This document shows positions 1 through 9,242 of a DNA stretch of 64,000 nt, piece after piece (position 1 is the stretch's first letter; each line of letters starts with the position of its first letter). The stretch is taken from NCBI RefSeq assembly GCF_040833985.1, contig NZ_CP162140.1:186001-250000 (forward strand), in the 5' to 3' direction. Both the position numbers and the translations under genes were made by a program. The notes under the pieces were generated by a model, which worked only from the letters and a program-made list of their open reading frames with translations, was not told the origin of the DNA and did not search any database. The DNA is from Leptospira sp. WS4.C2. GTDB taxonomy: Bacteria > Spirochaetota > Leptospiria > Leptospirales > Leptospiraceae.

Positions 1-150
1 TTTTTAAGGGAACCATTCCCTGCTTCCGTTAGTGTAGATGGTAAAAAACTACAAGCTGATCCTTCACAAGTGAACTGTGCATACAGTTCACTTTGCGACA
101 CAGTTGTGACAAATACCATTAGAAGCAGCAGGTTTCGTAATTTCATATAG
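1..150 (+). CDS. 3' end of an unidentified protein (partial)
   Basis: A reading frame enters from the left edge and ends at a TAG at 148-150, giving 49 residues with two cysteines (VNCAYSSLC). It stops 47 bases before the converging permease gene. No domain can be recognised from so short a tail. It could be the end of an exported or lipoprotein gene, but that is a guess. The frame is short enough that chance cannot be excluded. Confidence 0.35.
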   Translation, partial: FLREPFPASVSVDGKKLQADPSQVNCAYSSLCDTVVTNTIRSSRFRNFI

Positions 151-197
151 ATCCGTATTCTCTACCTAATTAAACAATTGGAAAGAAAAATTCTCTC

Positions 198-1118
198 TTA
201 AACAGACACTTCTTTTGGTTTTTTTGCCGTACTGATCCAAAAAACTCCAGTCAGTACGAATAATGTACCAATGCTATGTAGTATTGTGATCGGTTCATCT
301 AGCAACCAATATGCCAAAAAAAGAGTCGACATAGGTCCAACAGAACCTACTATAGCGGCTGTTTTGCTGCCAACACGTTTGATCCCTTCCGAAACAAAAA
401 TCGCAGGCACTACCGTATTCACTGTCCCCATTACAAAGGCCAATGCATAAAAAGAGAATGGTTGGATGAGTTCTTTATATGTTCCAAAAATTGCAAAATG
501 GATAAATACTGCAAAAGAAGAAATAATCAAAGCCCAAGCAGTATATTTTTTGGCACCTAACTTTGGGATGATGGATCCACTTCCCATCAAATAAATGGCA
601 TAGGTGAGAGCCGAAAGCAAAATAAAAAAGGCGCCTAAACTTACATCTTTCGCAGAACCTAATTGTACATCTTGTCCATAGGCCAAAAAGACTCCGGTAT
701 AAGTCAGAATGAGTGAAAACACTTCTCGTAAATGGATTTTCTTTTTTAAAAATAAAAACGATAAAATGACAACAAGAGTGGGATAGATAAAAAGAATGAT
801 TCGTTCGAGCCCAGCACTAATGTACTTAAGTCCTAAAAAGTCGAATAAACTTGCTAAATAATAACCTACTATCCCCATAAGGAGGACATGGATTACATCT
901 TTTTTGGTAAGTACGGTTTTCCCTTCTTCCTTTTCTGCCCTCCATGCAATCCAAGCCAAAAAAGGAAACGCAAACAACATCCGAAAGAAAAGGGATCCAA
1001 TGGCAGAAATTTCATAGCGGTAGGTCAATTTGACTACAACAGCTTTTGCACTGAATAAAAGTGCTCCCATCAGAACAAGTACGACCCCTTTCCATTCTGT
1101 ACTGAATTTTTCTCTCAC
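198..1118 (-). CDS. EamA/DMT-family permease
   Basis: This is a roughly 306-residue, very hydrophobic protein with about ten membrane helices arranged as two EamA repeats, the layout of drug/metabolite transporter superfamily exporters. The substrate cannot be told from sequence. The start chosen is a GTG at 1118, preceded by AGGA seven bases upstream. A longer version beginning at a TTG at 1172 would overlap the start of the divergent small exported protein at 1163 and has no clear ribosome site. The protein acts in the inner membrane. Family assignment is good; function beyond small-molecule export is unknown. Confidence 0.85.
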   Translation of the reverse strand: MREKFSTEWKGVVLVLMGALLFSAKAVVVKLTYRYEISAIGSLFFRMLFAFPFLAWIAWRAEKEEGKTVLTKKDVIHVLLMGIVGYYLASLFDFLGLKYISAGLERIILFIYPTLVVILSFLFLKKKIHLREVFSLILTYTGVFLAYGQDVQLGSAKDVSLGAFFILLSALTYAIYLMGSGSIIPKLGAKKYTAWALIISSFAVFIHFAIFGTYKELIQPFSFYALAFVMGTVNTVVPAIFVSEGIKRVGSKTAAIVGSVGPMSTLFLAYWLLDEPITILHSIGTLFVLTGVFWISTAKKPKEVSV

Positions 1119-1162
1119 CAGTCCATCCTGAAAAACATGAGAAATCCCGATAGTTTTATTGA

Positions 1163-1465
1163 ATGAAATCAAAGTTGGCTCTCGGAATCGCTATTATTTC
1201 TGGTTTTGTGCTTTGGGCAGCACCAGCGGATGAAATTTCGAAACCATTGTTACGAGTGTTTCCAAGTTTTCGTCCAGAAGAATGTGAGGACTGGGCAATT
1301 CGGCCCTTTATTTGCAAACAATGTTTGCGAGAAGGAAAACGATATGCGCAGGAAATTCGGTTTTTTGAAGATGGACCTTACCGATCACACGGTTGTTATG
1401 CAGAGCCTGGGGGATTTGAAAGTTTAGAGGGAGAAGGAAAAACCGGGAACGATAGCCCCCGGTAG
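1163..1465 (+). CDS. small exported cysteine-containing protein
   Basis: The 100-residue product starts with a typical signal peptide (MKSKLALGIAIISGFVLWAA), so the mature part is probably periplasmic. The mature part has four cysteines at about residues 41, 51, 54 and 78, including a CxxC, suggesting disulfides or metal binding. I do not recognise the family. It diverges from the EamA permease and converges with the small lipoprotein gene at 1477. The 3' end contains the left arm of a short GC hairpin (ACCGGG/CCCGGT, 1442-1463). Confidence 0.6.
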   Translation: MKSKLALGIAIISGFVLWAAPADEISKPLLRVFPSFRPEECEDWAIRPFICKQCLREGKRYAQEIRFFEDGPYRSHGCYAEPGGFESLEGEGKTGNDSPR

Positions 1466-1476
1466 GATTTATAAAA

Positions 1477-1755
1477 TTATTTTTTTACGCAACCCATAAT
1501 GCCAGCAAAACCTGGAGCATTTTTCAAACAGTTTGGATCAAATTTTCCTTCCATACACTGATCGATCATTTTTTGTTTACCTTGTTGTAATCCTGCGAGA
1601 ACTGGTGCTGCCGCTGGATTCTTTTTAGCTTCTTCTTCGATTTGAGTGAACGTGCTAGCGAGAGCAGACTCACACTCTTCTTGGGTATAGACTTTGGATT
1701 TACAATTCGCCAAGAAAAGCCCGAGAGCGAGCGCCAAAATGAGGGATTTTTTCAT
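1477..1755 (-). CDS. small four-cysteine lipoprotein
   Basis: The 92-residue protein begins with a lipoprotein signal and a lipobox ending at C18 (FLANC). The mature part has four more cysteines (about residues 28, 67, 76, 89), consistent with two disulfides in a small helical domain. It resembles the short Leptospira lipoproteins grouped as TIGR04454, but that match is from memory and unverified. The protein is probably anchored in a membrane facing the periplasm. Its role is unknown. It is transcribed divergently from the VOC gene, with 65 bases between the start codons. Confidence 0.75.
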   Translation of the reverse strand: MKKSLILALALGLFLANCKSKVYTQEECESALASTFTQIEEEAKKNPAAAPVLAGLQQGKQKMIDQCMEGKFDPNCLKNAPGFAGIMGCVKK

Positions 1756-1820
1756 GAAAAACTCCGATACATAGATTTCATGATAGCTTCTTTTTTAGAA
1801 AGGGATTTGAAAACAAAAAA

Positions 1821-2177
1821 ATGATCCACCACATTGCCATAGGTACGCCCCACCCTTCCCATTTAGCCAAATTTTACCTCAAAATTCCAGGATCGAAAAA
1901 AATTCAGGAGTTCTATTACGAATCGGGAGAGGTCCGTTCCGTTTGGATTGGATTTGGTTCAGTCATTCTTATGTTAGAAGAAGGAGAGAAACAGTCTCCC
2001 CGTGCTCTAGTTTTTTCTTTTTCGGGAAAAGATAGATCTGAGTGGACTCAATTTCTAAACCAAGTAAAAATCCAGAACCAAACCGATTACACCGCATACT
2101 TTTTAGATAGTGACGGAAATTTGTTAGGCGTAAGTGCATATCCAGAAAAACTAGAGGCCTTTTTAGAGATGAGTTGA
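1821..2177 (+). CDS. VOC-family (glyoxalase/bleomycin-resistance fold) protein
   Basis: The 118-residue product opens with the pattern of a vicinal-oxygen-chelate domain (MIHHIAIGTPHPSHLAKFY) and ends with DSDGNLLGV, the usual second metal-binding strand region of this fold. The length is that of a single VOC module. VOC proteins bind a metal and act as dioxygenases, isomerases or antibiotic-binding proteins, and sequence alone does not choose between these. There is no signal peptide, so it is probably cytoplasmic. The start is an ATG at 1821. Confidence 0.75.
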   Translation: MIHHIAIGTPHPSHLAKFYLKIPGSKKIQEFYYESGEVRSVWIGFGSVILMLEEGEKQSPRALVFSFSGKDRSEWTQFLNQVKIQNQTDYTAYFLDSDGNLLGVSAYPEKLEAFLEMS

Positions 2178-2574
2178 GAAAACAAATCCAAGAGAATGAG
2201 CATTAAACGGAAGTTAGCATTTGATTCACCTATCATCATCGCAGGCATCATGATGATTTTATCATTGGTAGTCAGACCCACTCTTTTGTGAAATGCAGAA
2301 GAAATCAAAGGAATCTTTCCAAGCGACTGCATAAGCCCAAAGGAGACCACCCGTTTGGAACTTGGAAAGACTGTGTCTGGTCGGTTTTGCAACAAAGCTA
2401 GAGGCGTTATTGCCCAGCCACCTCGCGAGTCAAAAATCTTTTGTTGTAACAACTACTATCCAATTAGACCACCTCCTTTGCTCATACCTTAGCTATGCCT
2501 TTTCTAGTACTAGAAAGAAAAAACGTCAAGAAAACATTTGATCAAAACTAAAAATAAAAGAAGATAGTGTAACC
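2178..2574. other. 397-base intergenic stretch with one perfect palindrome
   Basis: No convincing gene lies between the VOC gene and the M61 peptidase gene. A leftward open frame (2087-2452) begins with TTG, has no ribosome site and runs 91 bases into the VOC gene, so it is not called. The right-hand 110 bases are AT-rich and contain a perfect 16-base palindrome, which is probably where expression of the peptidase is controlled. Confidence 0.5.
2501..2516. promoter_or_regulatory. perfect 16-bp palindrome upstream of the M61 peptidase
   Basis: TTTCTAGTACTAGAAA is a perfect inverted repeat with no spacer, 58 bases upstream of the ATG at 2575. Size and symmetry fit an operator for a dimeric regulator of the TetR or MarR kind. 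No regulator gene is next to it, so the protein that might bind is unknown. Confidence 0.4.
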
Positions 2575-4353
2575 ATGGCAAAAGAACAAGAGGAAAAAAT
2601 CTTAGACAGGGCAGATCAGTCTAACTCTCTCCAGCTGAATTTTGAAGTCTCCATTTTTGACCTCTTCAAACACTACTTCCACGTTAGGCTCCGTGTCCAA
2701 ACAGACCAATCGGAGATGACTTTTTGTTTGCCCAGTTGGACCCCTGGTTCTTACATGATCCGGGACTACGGAACCCACCTACATAAGTTCGAAGTAAAAA
2801 ACCAAAAAACAGGAGAAACAGTTCCTTGGGAAATGGTAGATCTACACCACTGGAAATTAAAAAATTTACCCTCAGAATTCGAAATTTCCTATATTATTTA
2901 TGCTTTTGAAGACTTTACCGTAAGAACAAATTATTTAGAAACAGAGTTTGGATTTATCAATCCCCCTGCTTTGTTTTTATACCCGGAAGGAAAACTAGAA
3001 CAATCCGCCAGAGTTCAATTTCAAGTTTCTAATCATTTCCCCTATGTATATTCGAGTTTAACTCGTAGCGAAGAAGACATTCATATATTTTTTGCAGAGA
3101 ATTTTGATGAACTATTTGATTCCCCATTTCATTTAAGCAAACAAAATTCTGTATTTTTTACAGCAGGAAACACCAAACATGAGTTAATTGTGGAAGGGGA
3201 TGTAACGTTTGATTTTAAAACAAAGTTAGCGTTAGATCTAAAACGAATTACTGAAACACAAATTGAATGGATGATGGACTCACCCAATCCGTATTACCTA
3301 TTTGTTCTCAATTTGAGTTTGCCTTCCTATGGTGGATTAGAACACAGGGCTTCCAGCATCAATTACTTCAATCCAGAACTGATTTTTGATGACGAAGAAT
3401 ATAAAAAGTTACTCGAACTTTTATCTCATGAATACTTTCATCTTTGGAATATCAAACGTATACGGCCCATTGCTCTTGGTCCGTTTGACTATCAAAAACC
3501 TAACCTAACGCGTGAATTATGGATTGCCGAAGGATTCACAAGCTTTTATGATGCTTACTTTCTCTACCATTCCGGCTTTCTCTCCAAAGAAGAATACTTA
3601 TCCAAACTCCAATCGGATATTTTTTCTTTGGAAGACAATGAAGCTGATTTTTGGATGAGTTTAGAAGAATCCTCGTTTACAGCTTGGACAAAGTATTACA
3701 AACGAAACGGGAACAGCCACAATATCACTGTCTCTTATTATACCAAAGGTGGGGTTATCGCCTTATGTATGAATTTATTTTTACTCAAAGAATCAAAAGA
3801 GAAAAAAACAATTCGCCATGTGTTCCAAAGTTTAAACGAGGTATTTGTTAAAACCAAAAACAGAGGATTCACCAAACAAGAGTTCTTTGATACAATAAAG
3901 GATGTGACAGGAGTAGATCTTAAAACAGAGTTCAATCAATACCTAGAGTATCCGAAACCAATCCCTGTGGACTATTATTTAGACATTATCGGAATCCAAA
4001 GAATCCAAACCGATATGGTTGGTGACACCGGATTCAAAACAAAGGAAAAAAATGGGAACCTTTACATCCAAAAACTCCTTCACAAGTCCGACATGGACTC
4101 CTTTGATTTGATGTTAGATGATGAAATCCTTGCCATCAATGGGAAACGTGCCACGACAAATGCCTTACAGAAATTGGAGAAAAATTTAGGACCTGGCGAA
4201 AAATTCCACCTCATCCTTTCCCGAGCAGGAAAAATCAAAGAATCGATGATAACCGCTTCTGGGTATTACAAAACAAGAAAATTTGTGATAGCAGAAGACA
4301 CCTCCGATGACAGAAAAGAACTACGAGAATTTTTCCTAAGGAATATTGTGTAA
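2575..4353 (+). CDS. M61-family metallopeptidase with C-terminal PDZ domain
   Basis: The 592-residue protein has the M61 (glycyl aminopeptidase) layout: a beta-rich N-terminal domain, a gluzincin catalytic domain and a PDZ domain. The zinc site is HEYFH at residues 285-289, with the third ligand probably E319 in WIAEGF. The PDZ-like part lies at about 475-575 and includes DEILAINGKRA. There is no signal peptide, so it is probably cytoplasmic and trims peptides from the N-terminus. The stop codon abuts the ATG of the CorA gene, so the two are likely co-transcribed. Confidence 0.88.
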   Translation: MAKEQEEKILDRADQSNSLQLNFEVSIFDLFKHYFHVRLRVQTDQSEMTFCLPSWTPGSYMIRDYGTHLHKFEVKNQKTGETVPWEMVDLHHWKLKNLPSEFEISYIIYAFEDFTVRTNYLETEFGFINPPALFLYPEGKLEQSARVQFQVSNHFPYVYSSLTRSEEDIHIFFAENFDELFDSPFHLSKQNSVFFTAGNTKHELIVEGDVTFDFKTKLALDLKRITETQIEWMMDSPNPYYLFVLNLSLPSYGGLEHRASSINYFNPELIFDDEEYKKLLELLSHEYFHLWNIKRIRPIALGPFDYQKPNLTRELWIAEGFTSFYDAYFLYHSGFLSKEEYLSKLQSDIFSLEDNEADFWMSLEESSFTAWTKYYKRNGNSHNITVSYYTKGGVIALCMNLFLLKESKEKKTIRHVFQSLNEVFVKTKNRGFTKQEFFDTIKDVTGVDLKTEFNQYLEYPKPIPVDYYLDIIGIQRIQTDMVGDTGFKTKEKNGNLYIQKLLHKSDMDSFDLMLDDEILAINGKRATTNALQKLEKNLGPGEKFHLILSRAGKIKESMITASGYYKTRKFVIAEDTSDDRKELREFFLRNIV

Positions 4354-5313
4354 ATGCCAGCTCTCTTTAATTATATTTTAACTCCATCCAGTAAAGATGA
4401 AGTCCTTCTCGACAGACCTCTCCCCCTTTCCCACAGACATCCCAAACATTGGATTCATATCACAGCCGAAAACGAAGAAAAACTGATGTTTCTCTTTCAA
4501 AAACATGATATCCACCAACTAACCATTGAGGACATTCTAAACCCCAATAGCCGGATCAAATTAGAGATTTTCCCCAATTATATTTTTTTTGTTTTCCGTG
4601 GTTTCCATTTTGAGAGAAACCAACTCACTCAAAAAAACTTTAACTTCATCCTAACACCAAACCAAATCATTTCTCTAACGCTGGACTACCGAGATAGTAT
4701 TGGTGATATCATAGACCAGTGGAAGGTGAATAATAAAATTTTGGCCCGTGGATATGAATTCATTGTTCACAAAATTTTGGATATCGAAACAGACCATACA
4801 CTGGCCATTACTCAGAAAATTGAAGAACGGATCGAACATTTTGAAGAACAAATTTTTGGAAATGCAAAGTCTCTCGATATCAGTAACGTTTATAGTTTGC
4901 GATCAAGTCTTCTTTCGATCAAAAAAGGAATGCTTCAAAACAAAGAAGTTTTGGAAGATTTAGAAAAAATCAAAAATAGTTTTTTCAGCGATGAAGCAGA
5001 TGCCTTCTTTCGAGATGTAAGAGACCATTCGCTTCGTATCTTAGAACAAGTGGATAGTAATATCGAATCTATATCCTCTGCTCTCGAAGCCCATATCGCT
5101 ATTTCGACTCGTAAAACCAATGAGATCATGAAGATCCTCACCATCATGACAGCCATCATGTTACCTATGTCTCTTGTGGCAGGAATTTATGGGATGAACT
5201 TCCGCCATATGCCCACTCTCGAATGGGAGTATGGTTTTATCACGGCTCTCGGAGCGATGGGATTTTTAGGGATTATTATGTTATTATATTTTCGAATCAA
5301 ACGTTGGTATTGA
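4354..5313 (+). CDS. corA: CorA-family divalent cation channel
   Basis: The 319-residue protein has a long cytoplasmic alpha/beta N-terminal domain, a long coiled stalk and two C-terminal membrane helices. The signature G280-M281-N282 (YGMN) sits at the end of the first helix. The second helix is followed by a basic tail (RIKRWY), as in CorA. It probably imports Mg2+, possibly Co2+ or Ni2+, as a pentamer in the inner membrane. It starts immediately after the stop of the M61 gene. Confidence 0.92.
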   Translation: MPALFNYILTPSSKDEVLLDRPLPLSHRHPKHWIHITAENEEKLMFLFQKHDIHQLTIEDILNPNSRIKLEIFPNYIFFVFRGFHFERNQLTQKNFNFILTPNQIISLTLDYRDSIGDIIDQWKVNNKILARGYEFIVHKILDIETDHTLAITQKIEERIEHFEEQIFGNAKSLDISNVYSLRSSLLSIKKGMLQNKEVLEDLEKIKNSFFSDEADAFFRDVRDHSLRILEQVDSNIESISSALEAHIAISTRKTNEIMKILTIMTAIMLPMSLVAGIYGMNFRHMPTLEWEYGFITALGAMGFLGIIMLLYFRIKRWY

Positions 5314-5315
5314 TT

Positions 5316-7136
5316 TTAAATCAAACTACGAATTTGAACCAGTAACTCAGGATCCTCTTCTGGAGGATCCACCTCTCCCCTAGTCCACTGATTGAATAAC
5401 TCCTTCAAACGTTTGTTAAGCGAATCAAACTCCGGAGAGTTGGGAAATAGGATGACAGAATTTGGTTTTACTGTTTTTCCTGTAGTGGATACAAAAGCAA
5501 AATCGGGAATCATTTTTTCTAAGGTCTCTGCAGAGAATGCAGGAAAATTGGAACCAAGCCAATCAACAGATGGCAAACAATTCTTTTGAAAATATGCATC
5601 ACTTAGGGCCGAAACAAGTGCTCTTTTCAGTTGTTGTTTTTTTTCTTTTTCGAGCCTTTCTTCTCTTTCTCTTAGTTTCTTTTTAAAGAAATTTTCTCTA
5701 CGTTTTTGATATAAAAACTGCCGATCCATCTGCGAGTATGTAAGAATTGATTTTGCTTTCGCATAACCGGAGTTCACGATGGGTGTGACACCTAAAAAGT
5801 AAAAAAGTTTATAAAACCAAGGAATATATTTAAAATATACGGATTGGAGATTTTTACCATAGGTTTTTACAAACTCATCATCTTTGAACAGAGGTTTTAA
5901 TTCCTTTTCATTGAGCTCAATGATGGCTTTCAAATACAAAATATGTTCTGTCGTGAACCTATAATTTTGAAAGATTAAATGATTAATGTCTTTGATATTG
6001 TTTTGGTTGTTATTCACAAAGATCGCAATCTTTGCGTCTTGGTCATGCCATTCTGCAGAAAGAACTTTTGGATTTTTTCTCAAAAGATCAATGATGATGG
6101 TATCATGTTCGTTGTCTTTTTCCAAATTAATTCGAAGGAGTCTGGAATCAAAGTCAAATTGGCTATCCAACATCTTCATATAAACTTTAAGAAGTCGATC
6201 CACTTCTTTTTTCTTTTCAAGTTCTGCAAATTTGGCGGCCATCTCAGCCACTTTTCGTAAATTATGAATTAAAGGATAAAAGCCGTTTTCTTTTAGAATT
6301 TCCTTAAATCCATACAACATATCAATTTTGGAACGAATTAGATCAATTTCGCTGGGTTCGGTATTCCCACTCACGGGTGTCGTTGAATGGATCCGATCAA
6401 AAGCCAATCGAATTTCCGTATCAAAAGCTTTTGCCAAAGGTTCTACCTTGGTCATCAAATACTCGTTAGCGATATGTAAAAAACCTGCCGCCTCTGCCTC
6501 AGGTACAGAATAAAATCCTACATGAGGGAGGACAACAATCCTCGGATCGGCTTCTAGTTCATCAATGATCAGTCCACGAGACCTTTTTAACATATCCGCT
6601 GACGGTTGTAAGGGGAACTGTTTTGGTTCCAACAACCGATCTAACTCATCACCTGTTCCATTCTCAGCTTTATAATCAATGTCTGCGAGTTTGTTAAGAA
6701 CATTACGCCAAGTATCTTCTGTTAAAATACGTTTTGCTTGGATGTATTGAAATAAGTGTTCTGTAGATCTTGCGATGAGTAACTTATAAGGCTCTTCTAA
6801 AGGCATTCCACTGGGAAGGCCGACAAGAAAAGTGACCAAACGTAACTCACCCACATCGGCATCAAATTTAATTTCAAAAAGTTGGGTAGTCAGTCCATAG
6901 TCAATAAGCTGCCACAATGCATCCAAAGCAGTTTCACGATCCAATTTTAGTTTTTCGAAATTGGAATCTGTGGGACGAAACAAATGTCCGGCTTCAATGT
7001 TCTCACGAGAACTTTGGATCTCCACCGTTTTCATAATGGATAAAGCTTCTTTTTGTAGAATGATCCCAGATGACCTACCCAAAGTTTCTTTAGTAGTGAG
7101 TTGTAAGAAGTGATCGTGCGGAGGTGATATTCTCAT
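5316..7136 (-). CDS. conserved-looking 606-residue protein of unknown function
   Basis: I do not recognise a domain. The protein has no signal peptide or membrane segment. It is mixed alpha/beta for about 450 residues, then has a strongly charged helix at about residues 475-505 (KKKLREREERLEKEKKQQLK) that should form a coiled coil, followed by about 100 residues. A histidine/aspartate-containing stretch (AEWHDQD) is visible near residue 365. It is the last gene of the efp-mtnB-SDR-SDR operon, three bases after the preceding SDR gene. An internal ATG at MKTVEIQ (residue 35) is an alternative start. Confidence 0.75.
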   Translation of the reverse strand: MRISPPHDHFLQLTTKETLGRSSGIILQKEALSIMKTVEIQSSRENIEAGHLFRPTDSNFEKLKLDRETALDALWQLIDYGLTTQLFEIKFDADVGELRLVTFLVGLPSGMPLEEPYKLLIARSTEHLFQYIQAKRILTEDTWRNVLNKLADIDYKAENGTGDELDRLLEPKQFPLQPSADMLKRSRGLIIDELEADPRIVVLPHVGFYSVPEAEAAGFLHIANEYLMTKVEPLAKAFDTEIRLAFDRIHSTTPVSGNTEPSEIDLIRSKIDMLYGFKEILKENGFYPLIHNLRKVAEMAAKFAELEKKKEVDRLLKVYMKMLDSQFDFDSRLLRINLEKDNEHDTIIIDLLRKNPKVLSAEWHDQDAKIAIFVNNNQNNIKDINHLIFQNYRFTTEHILYLKAIIELNEKELKPLFKDDEFVKTYGKNLQSVYFKYIPWFYKLFYFLGVTPIVNSGYAKAKSILTYSQMDRQFLYQKRRENFFKKKLREREERLEKEKKQQLKRALVSALSDAYFQKNCLPSVDWLGSNFPAFSAETLEKMIPDFAFVSTTGKTVKPNSVILFPNSPEFDSLNKRLKELFNQWTRGEVDPPEEDPELLVQIRSLI

Positions 7137-7139
7137 ATT

Positions 7140-7877
7140 TTAAATGGCAGTGAGTCCGCCATCAACAGTCCAATTCGATCCAGAAATATATCCGGATTCT
7201 TTTTGAAGTAGGAAATTGACCACACGAGCAATTTCAGACGGCTCTGCAATGCGCCTAACAGGCGTCCTATCTATGATTTTAGTTTTATGGTCGGAAACCT
7301 GATCTTCTTGGATTCCCATATTGGTATCCACATAACCTGGGCTCACTGCATTGGCTGTGATTCCGAATTTCCCCCATTCATCAGCAATGGAACGAATAAA
7401 CCCAACTAACCCATGTTTGGAGGATGAATAAGCCACAGAGTTTGCAGAACCTACAATGGATAACGAAGAAGCAATGGCCACAATCCGTCCAAAACTTTGG
7501 GTTTTGAAAATAGGAAGGAGTAATTTGGAGAGAAGGAACAAAGTATTTAAATTGATGCGGAAAATGGATTCCCATTCTTCCACAGAAACTTCTGTGATCG
7601 GGTGGTAAGGCCCACCAAACCCAGCATTGTGGACAAACCCATAAAAATCCCCGGCCTCAGAACATTCTTGGATGATTTTGGAAAGACTTCTCTCTACCAC
7701 AAAGGGGGTCTCCGCCAAATCCACTTCTCTATAAGTCTCTTGGAGGATGGGAGTACTGGGCCTGACTTTGTCCAGGTTCCAGACAGAAAAACCCGCAAGG
7801 ACAAGGGTACGAACAATTTCCCTTCCAATTCCGCCACTGCCACCGGTCACGAGTACAATCGATTCCTTGAATTCCAT
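7140..7877 (-). CDS. short-chain dehydrogenase/reductase (SDR)
   Basis: The 245-residue protein is a classical SDR. The NAD(P)-binding TGGSGGIG lies at about residues 11-18, the NAG motif follows in VHNAGFGG, and the active-site YSSSK lies near residue 150. SPGYVDTNM and a C-terminal GGLTAI match the FabG-like subgroup. The substrate is unknown. It is the fourth gene of the efp operon, five bases after a second SDR gene to which it is only distantly similar. Confidence 0.85.
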   Translation of the reverse strand: MEFKESIVLVTGGSGGIGREIVRTLVLAGFSVWNLDKVRPSTPILQETYREVDLAETPFVVERSLSKIIQECSEAGDFYGFVHNAGFGGPYHPITEVSVEEWESIFRINLNTLFLLSKLLLPIFKTQSFGRIVAIASSLSIVGSANSVAYSSSKHGLVGFIRSIADEWGKFGITANAVSPGYVDTNMGIQEDQVSDHKTKIIDRTPVRRIAEPSEIARVVNFLLQKESGYISGSNWTVDGGLTAI

Positions 7878-7882
7878 GGAAA

Positions 7883-8623
7883 CTATAAGATTCCTTTTTT
7901 TGGGGTAATGGATAAGTCATCTACAAAGATGGATTTAGGCAAGTGGGAAATACTCCACAAATACTCGGAAATGTCCGTAATCGAAACCATATCATTCTTG
8001 TCAAACTGAGGTCTTGTGTCCCAAATTTCTGTGGCTACGGCTCCAAGACTCACATGCACCACCTTGGTTCCCAAGGGTTTCCACTCTTCCCGGAGTGCCC
8101 TTGCGATTCCGAGAACAGCATGTTTGGAGGCACAATAAGCCACAGATTCAGGGAATCCTTGTTTTCCCGCTGTGGATCCCAAAAACACAAAAGTCGAACT
8201 GCGAAAGGAAGATAATAACGGTGCAAATGCCTTCGAAAGTAAAATCAGAGAATGCACATTGAGATCAAAATGGGATTTTAAATCGGCCTCATTCAGTTCA
8301 GCAACCGGTCCAAACACTCCATCCCCAAAAGCAAAGTAAACGAGAAGGTCGACGTTCTTTAGAGAAGAAGCGGGAGATAATGAATTAGGTTGGAATCCAT
8401 ATTGAGAGGCGATCAATGTTTGAAACGTTTGTAGATCATTTCCGTTTTTGGCATCGAAAACAAAGGTTCCCATGTTTTTGCCAGGAAAGGAATCAAGAGT
8501 ATATTCCCCCTTTCTCGAAAATCCAAATAGGGATACAGAGTTATCCTCTAAAAAACGTCTGTGGAGCCCTTGTCCAATTCCGGAACCAATTCCAAAAATA
8601 TACACATGGGTCCCGTCCTTCAT
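7883..8623 (-). CDS. short-chain dehydrogenase/reductase (SDR)
   Basis: The 246-residue protein has an SDR fold with a variant nucleotide motif (GIGSGIGQG) near the N-terminus and an active-site YCASK in the expected place. The usual NNAG is replaced by a diverged LVYFAFGDG, so cofactor contacts may differ. Its ATG overlaps the TGA of mtnB by four bases (ATGA), which indicates translational coupling. Being sandwiched between mtnB and another SDR hints at a shared pathway, but nothing in the sequence identifies the substrate. Confidence 0.82.
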   Translation of the reverse strand: MKDGTHVYIFGIGSGIGQGLHRRFLEDNSVSLFGFSRKGEYTLDSFPGKNMGTFVFDAKNGNDLQTFQTLIASQYGFQPNSLSPASSLKNVDLLVYFAFGDGVFGPVAELNEADLKSHFDLNVHSLILLSKAFAPLLSSFRSSTFVFLGSTAGKQGFPESVAYCASKHAVLGIARALREEWKPLGTKVVHVSLGAVATEIWDTRPQFDKNDMVSITDISEYLWSISHLPKSIFVDDLSITPKKGIL

Positions 8624-9240
8624 ATTCGTCTGGCCATCACTTGTAAAAGAAAGTGGACTGCTTCCAAATGTTTATTGGCCTCAGCCACTGACTTTCCCCA
8701 AACTGTAGGGCCATGTCCTTCAATCAGTAAAAAAGGTACTTGGGGACTGCCTTTGGTTTCTATGTAACGTTTGATTTCCGATGCAATGGTTGGGACATGG
8801 GTATGATTGTAAAAAACAGGAAACGTAAGATTTGGTTTTTCATCCCAAATTCCAAAGGCCTTGATGATTTCGATTGGTGGGAGAGGAAAATCTTTGAATC
8901 CCTCCTCTTTTCCAACACCAAACTCCAGTAAGTTAGAATCTAGAGTATGGACATGGAGGGCAGCACCAGCAACTGGAATCTGAGAATAGACCACCTGATG
9001 GATGCTAGTTTCCGCAGAAGGTTTTAACCCTGCACTCGCAGAAACCAAAGACCCGTCCTTTACAGAAACACAAACAAAATCTTTTTCGTTAAGTTCCCCT
9101 TTGTGTTTTCCAGATGCAGTGATCCAAAAAACATCTCCTTCTCTTGCAGAAAGATTTCCGGCAGTGGCATACATCCACTGCCTTTCATAATAGGTATGGG
9201 AGAGTTTGGTAAGTTCCTGAAGTAAGGAGTGAGAATCCAA
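8620..9240 (-). CDS. mtnB: methylthioribulose-1-phosphate dehydratase (class II aldolase/adducin family)
   Basis: The 206-residue protein matches class II aldolase/adducin enzymes, most closely MtnB of the methionine salvage pathway, which dehydrates 5-methylthioribulose-1-phosphate. Visible landmarks are TAGNLSAR near residue 27, the zinc-binding HVHT, a second histidine pair in YNHTHVP, and EGHGPTVWG near the C-terminus. The start is a TTG at 9240, two bases after the efp stop. No other methionine salvage gene is in the window. A related sugar-phosphate aldolase is possible, but the length and GHG region favour MtnB. Confidence 0.8.
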   Translation of the reverse strand: MDSHSLLQELTKLSHTYYERQWMYATAGNLSAREGDVFWITASGKHKGELNEKDFVCVSVKDGSLVSASAGLKPSAETSIHQVVYSQIPVAGAALHVHTLDSNLLEFGVGKEEGFKDFPLPPIEIIKAFGIWDEKPNLTFPVFYNHTHVPTIASEIKRYIETKGSPQVPFLLIEGHGPTVWGKSVAEANKHLEAVHFLLQVMARRI

Positions 9241-9242
9241 TT

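Noticed and set aside
1442..1463. ACCGGG/CCCGGT hairpin as the terminator of the small exported protein gene
   Set aside because: The stem lies inside the coding sequence and the T run is 15 bases away, part of the opposite gene's end.
2087..2452. Leftward open frame of 121 codons between the VOC and M61 genes
   Set aside because: It begins with TTG, has no ribosome site, overlaps the VOC gene by 91 bases and resembles no family.
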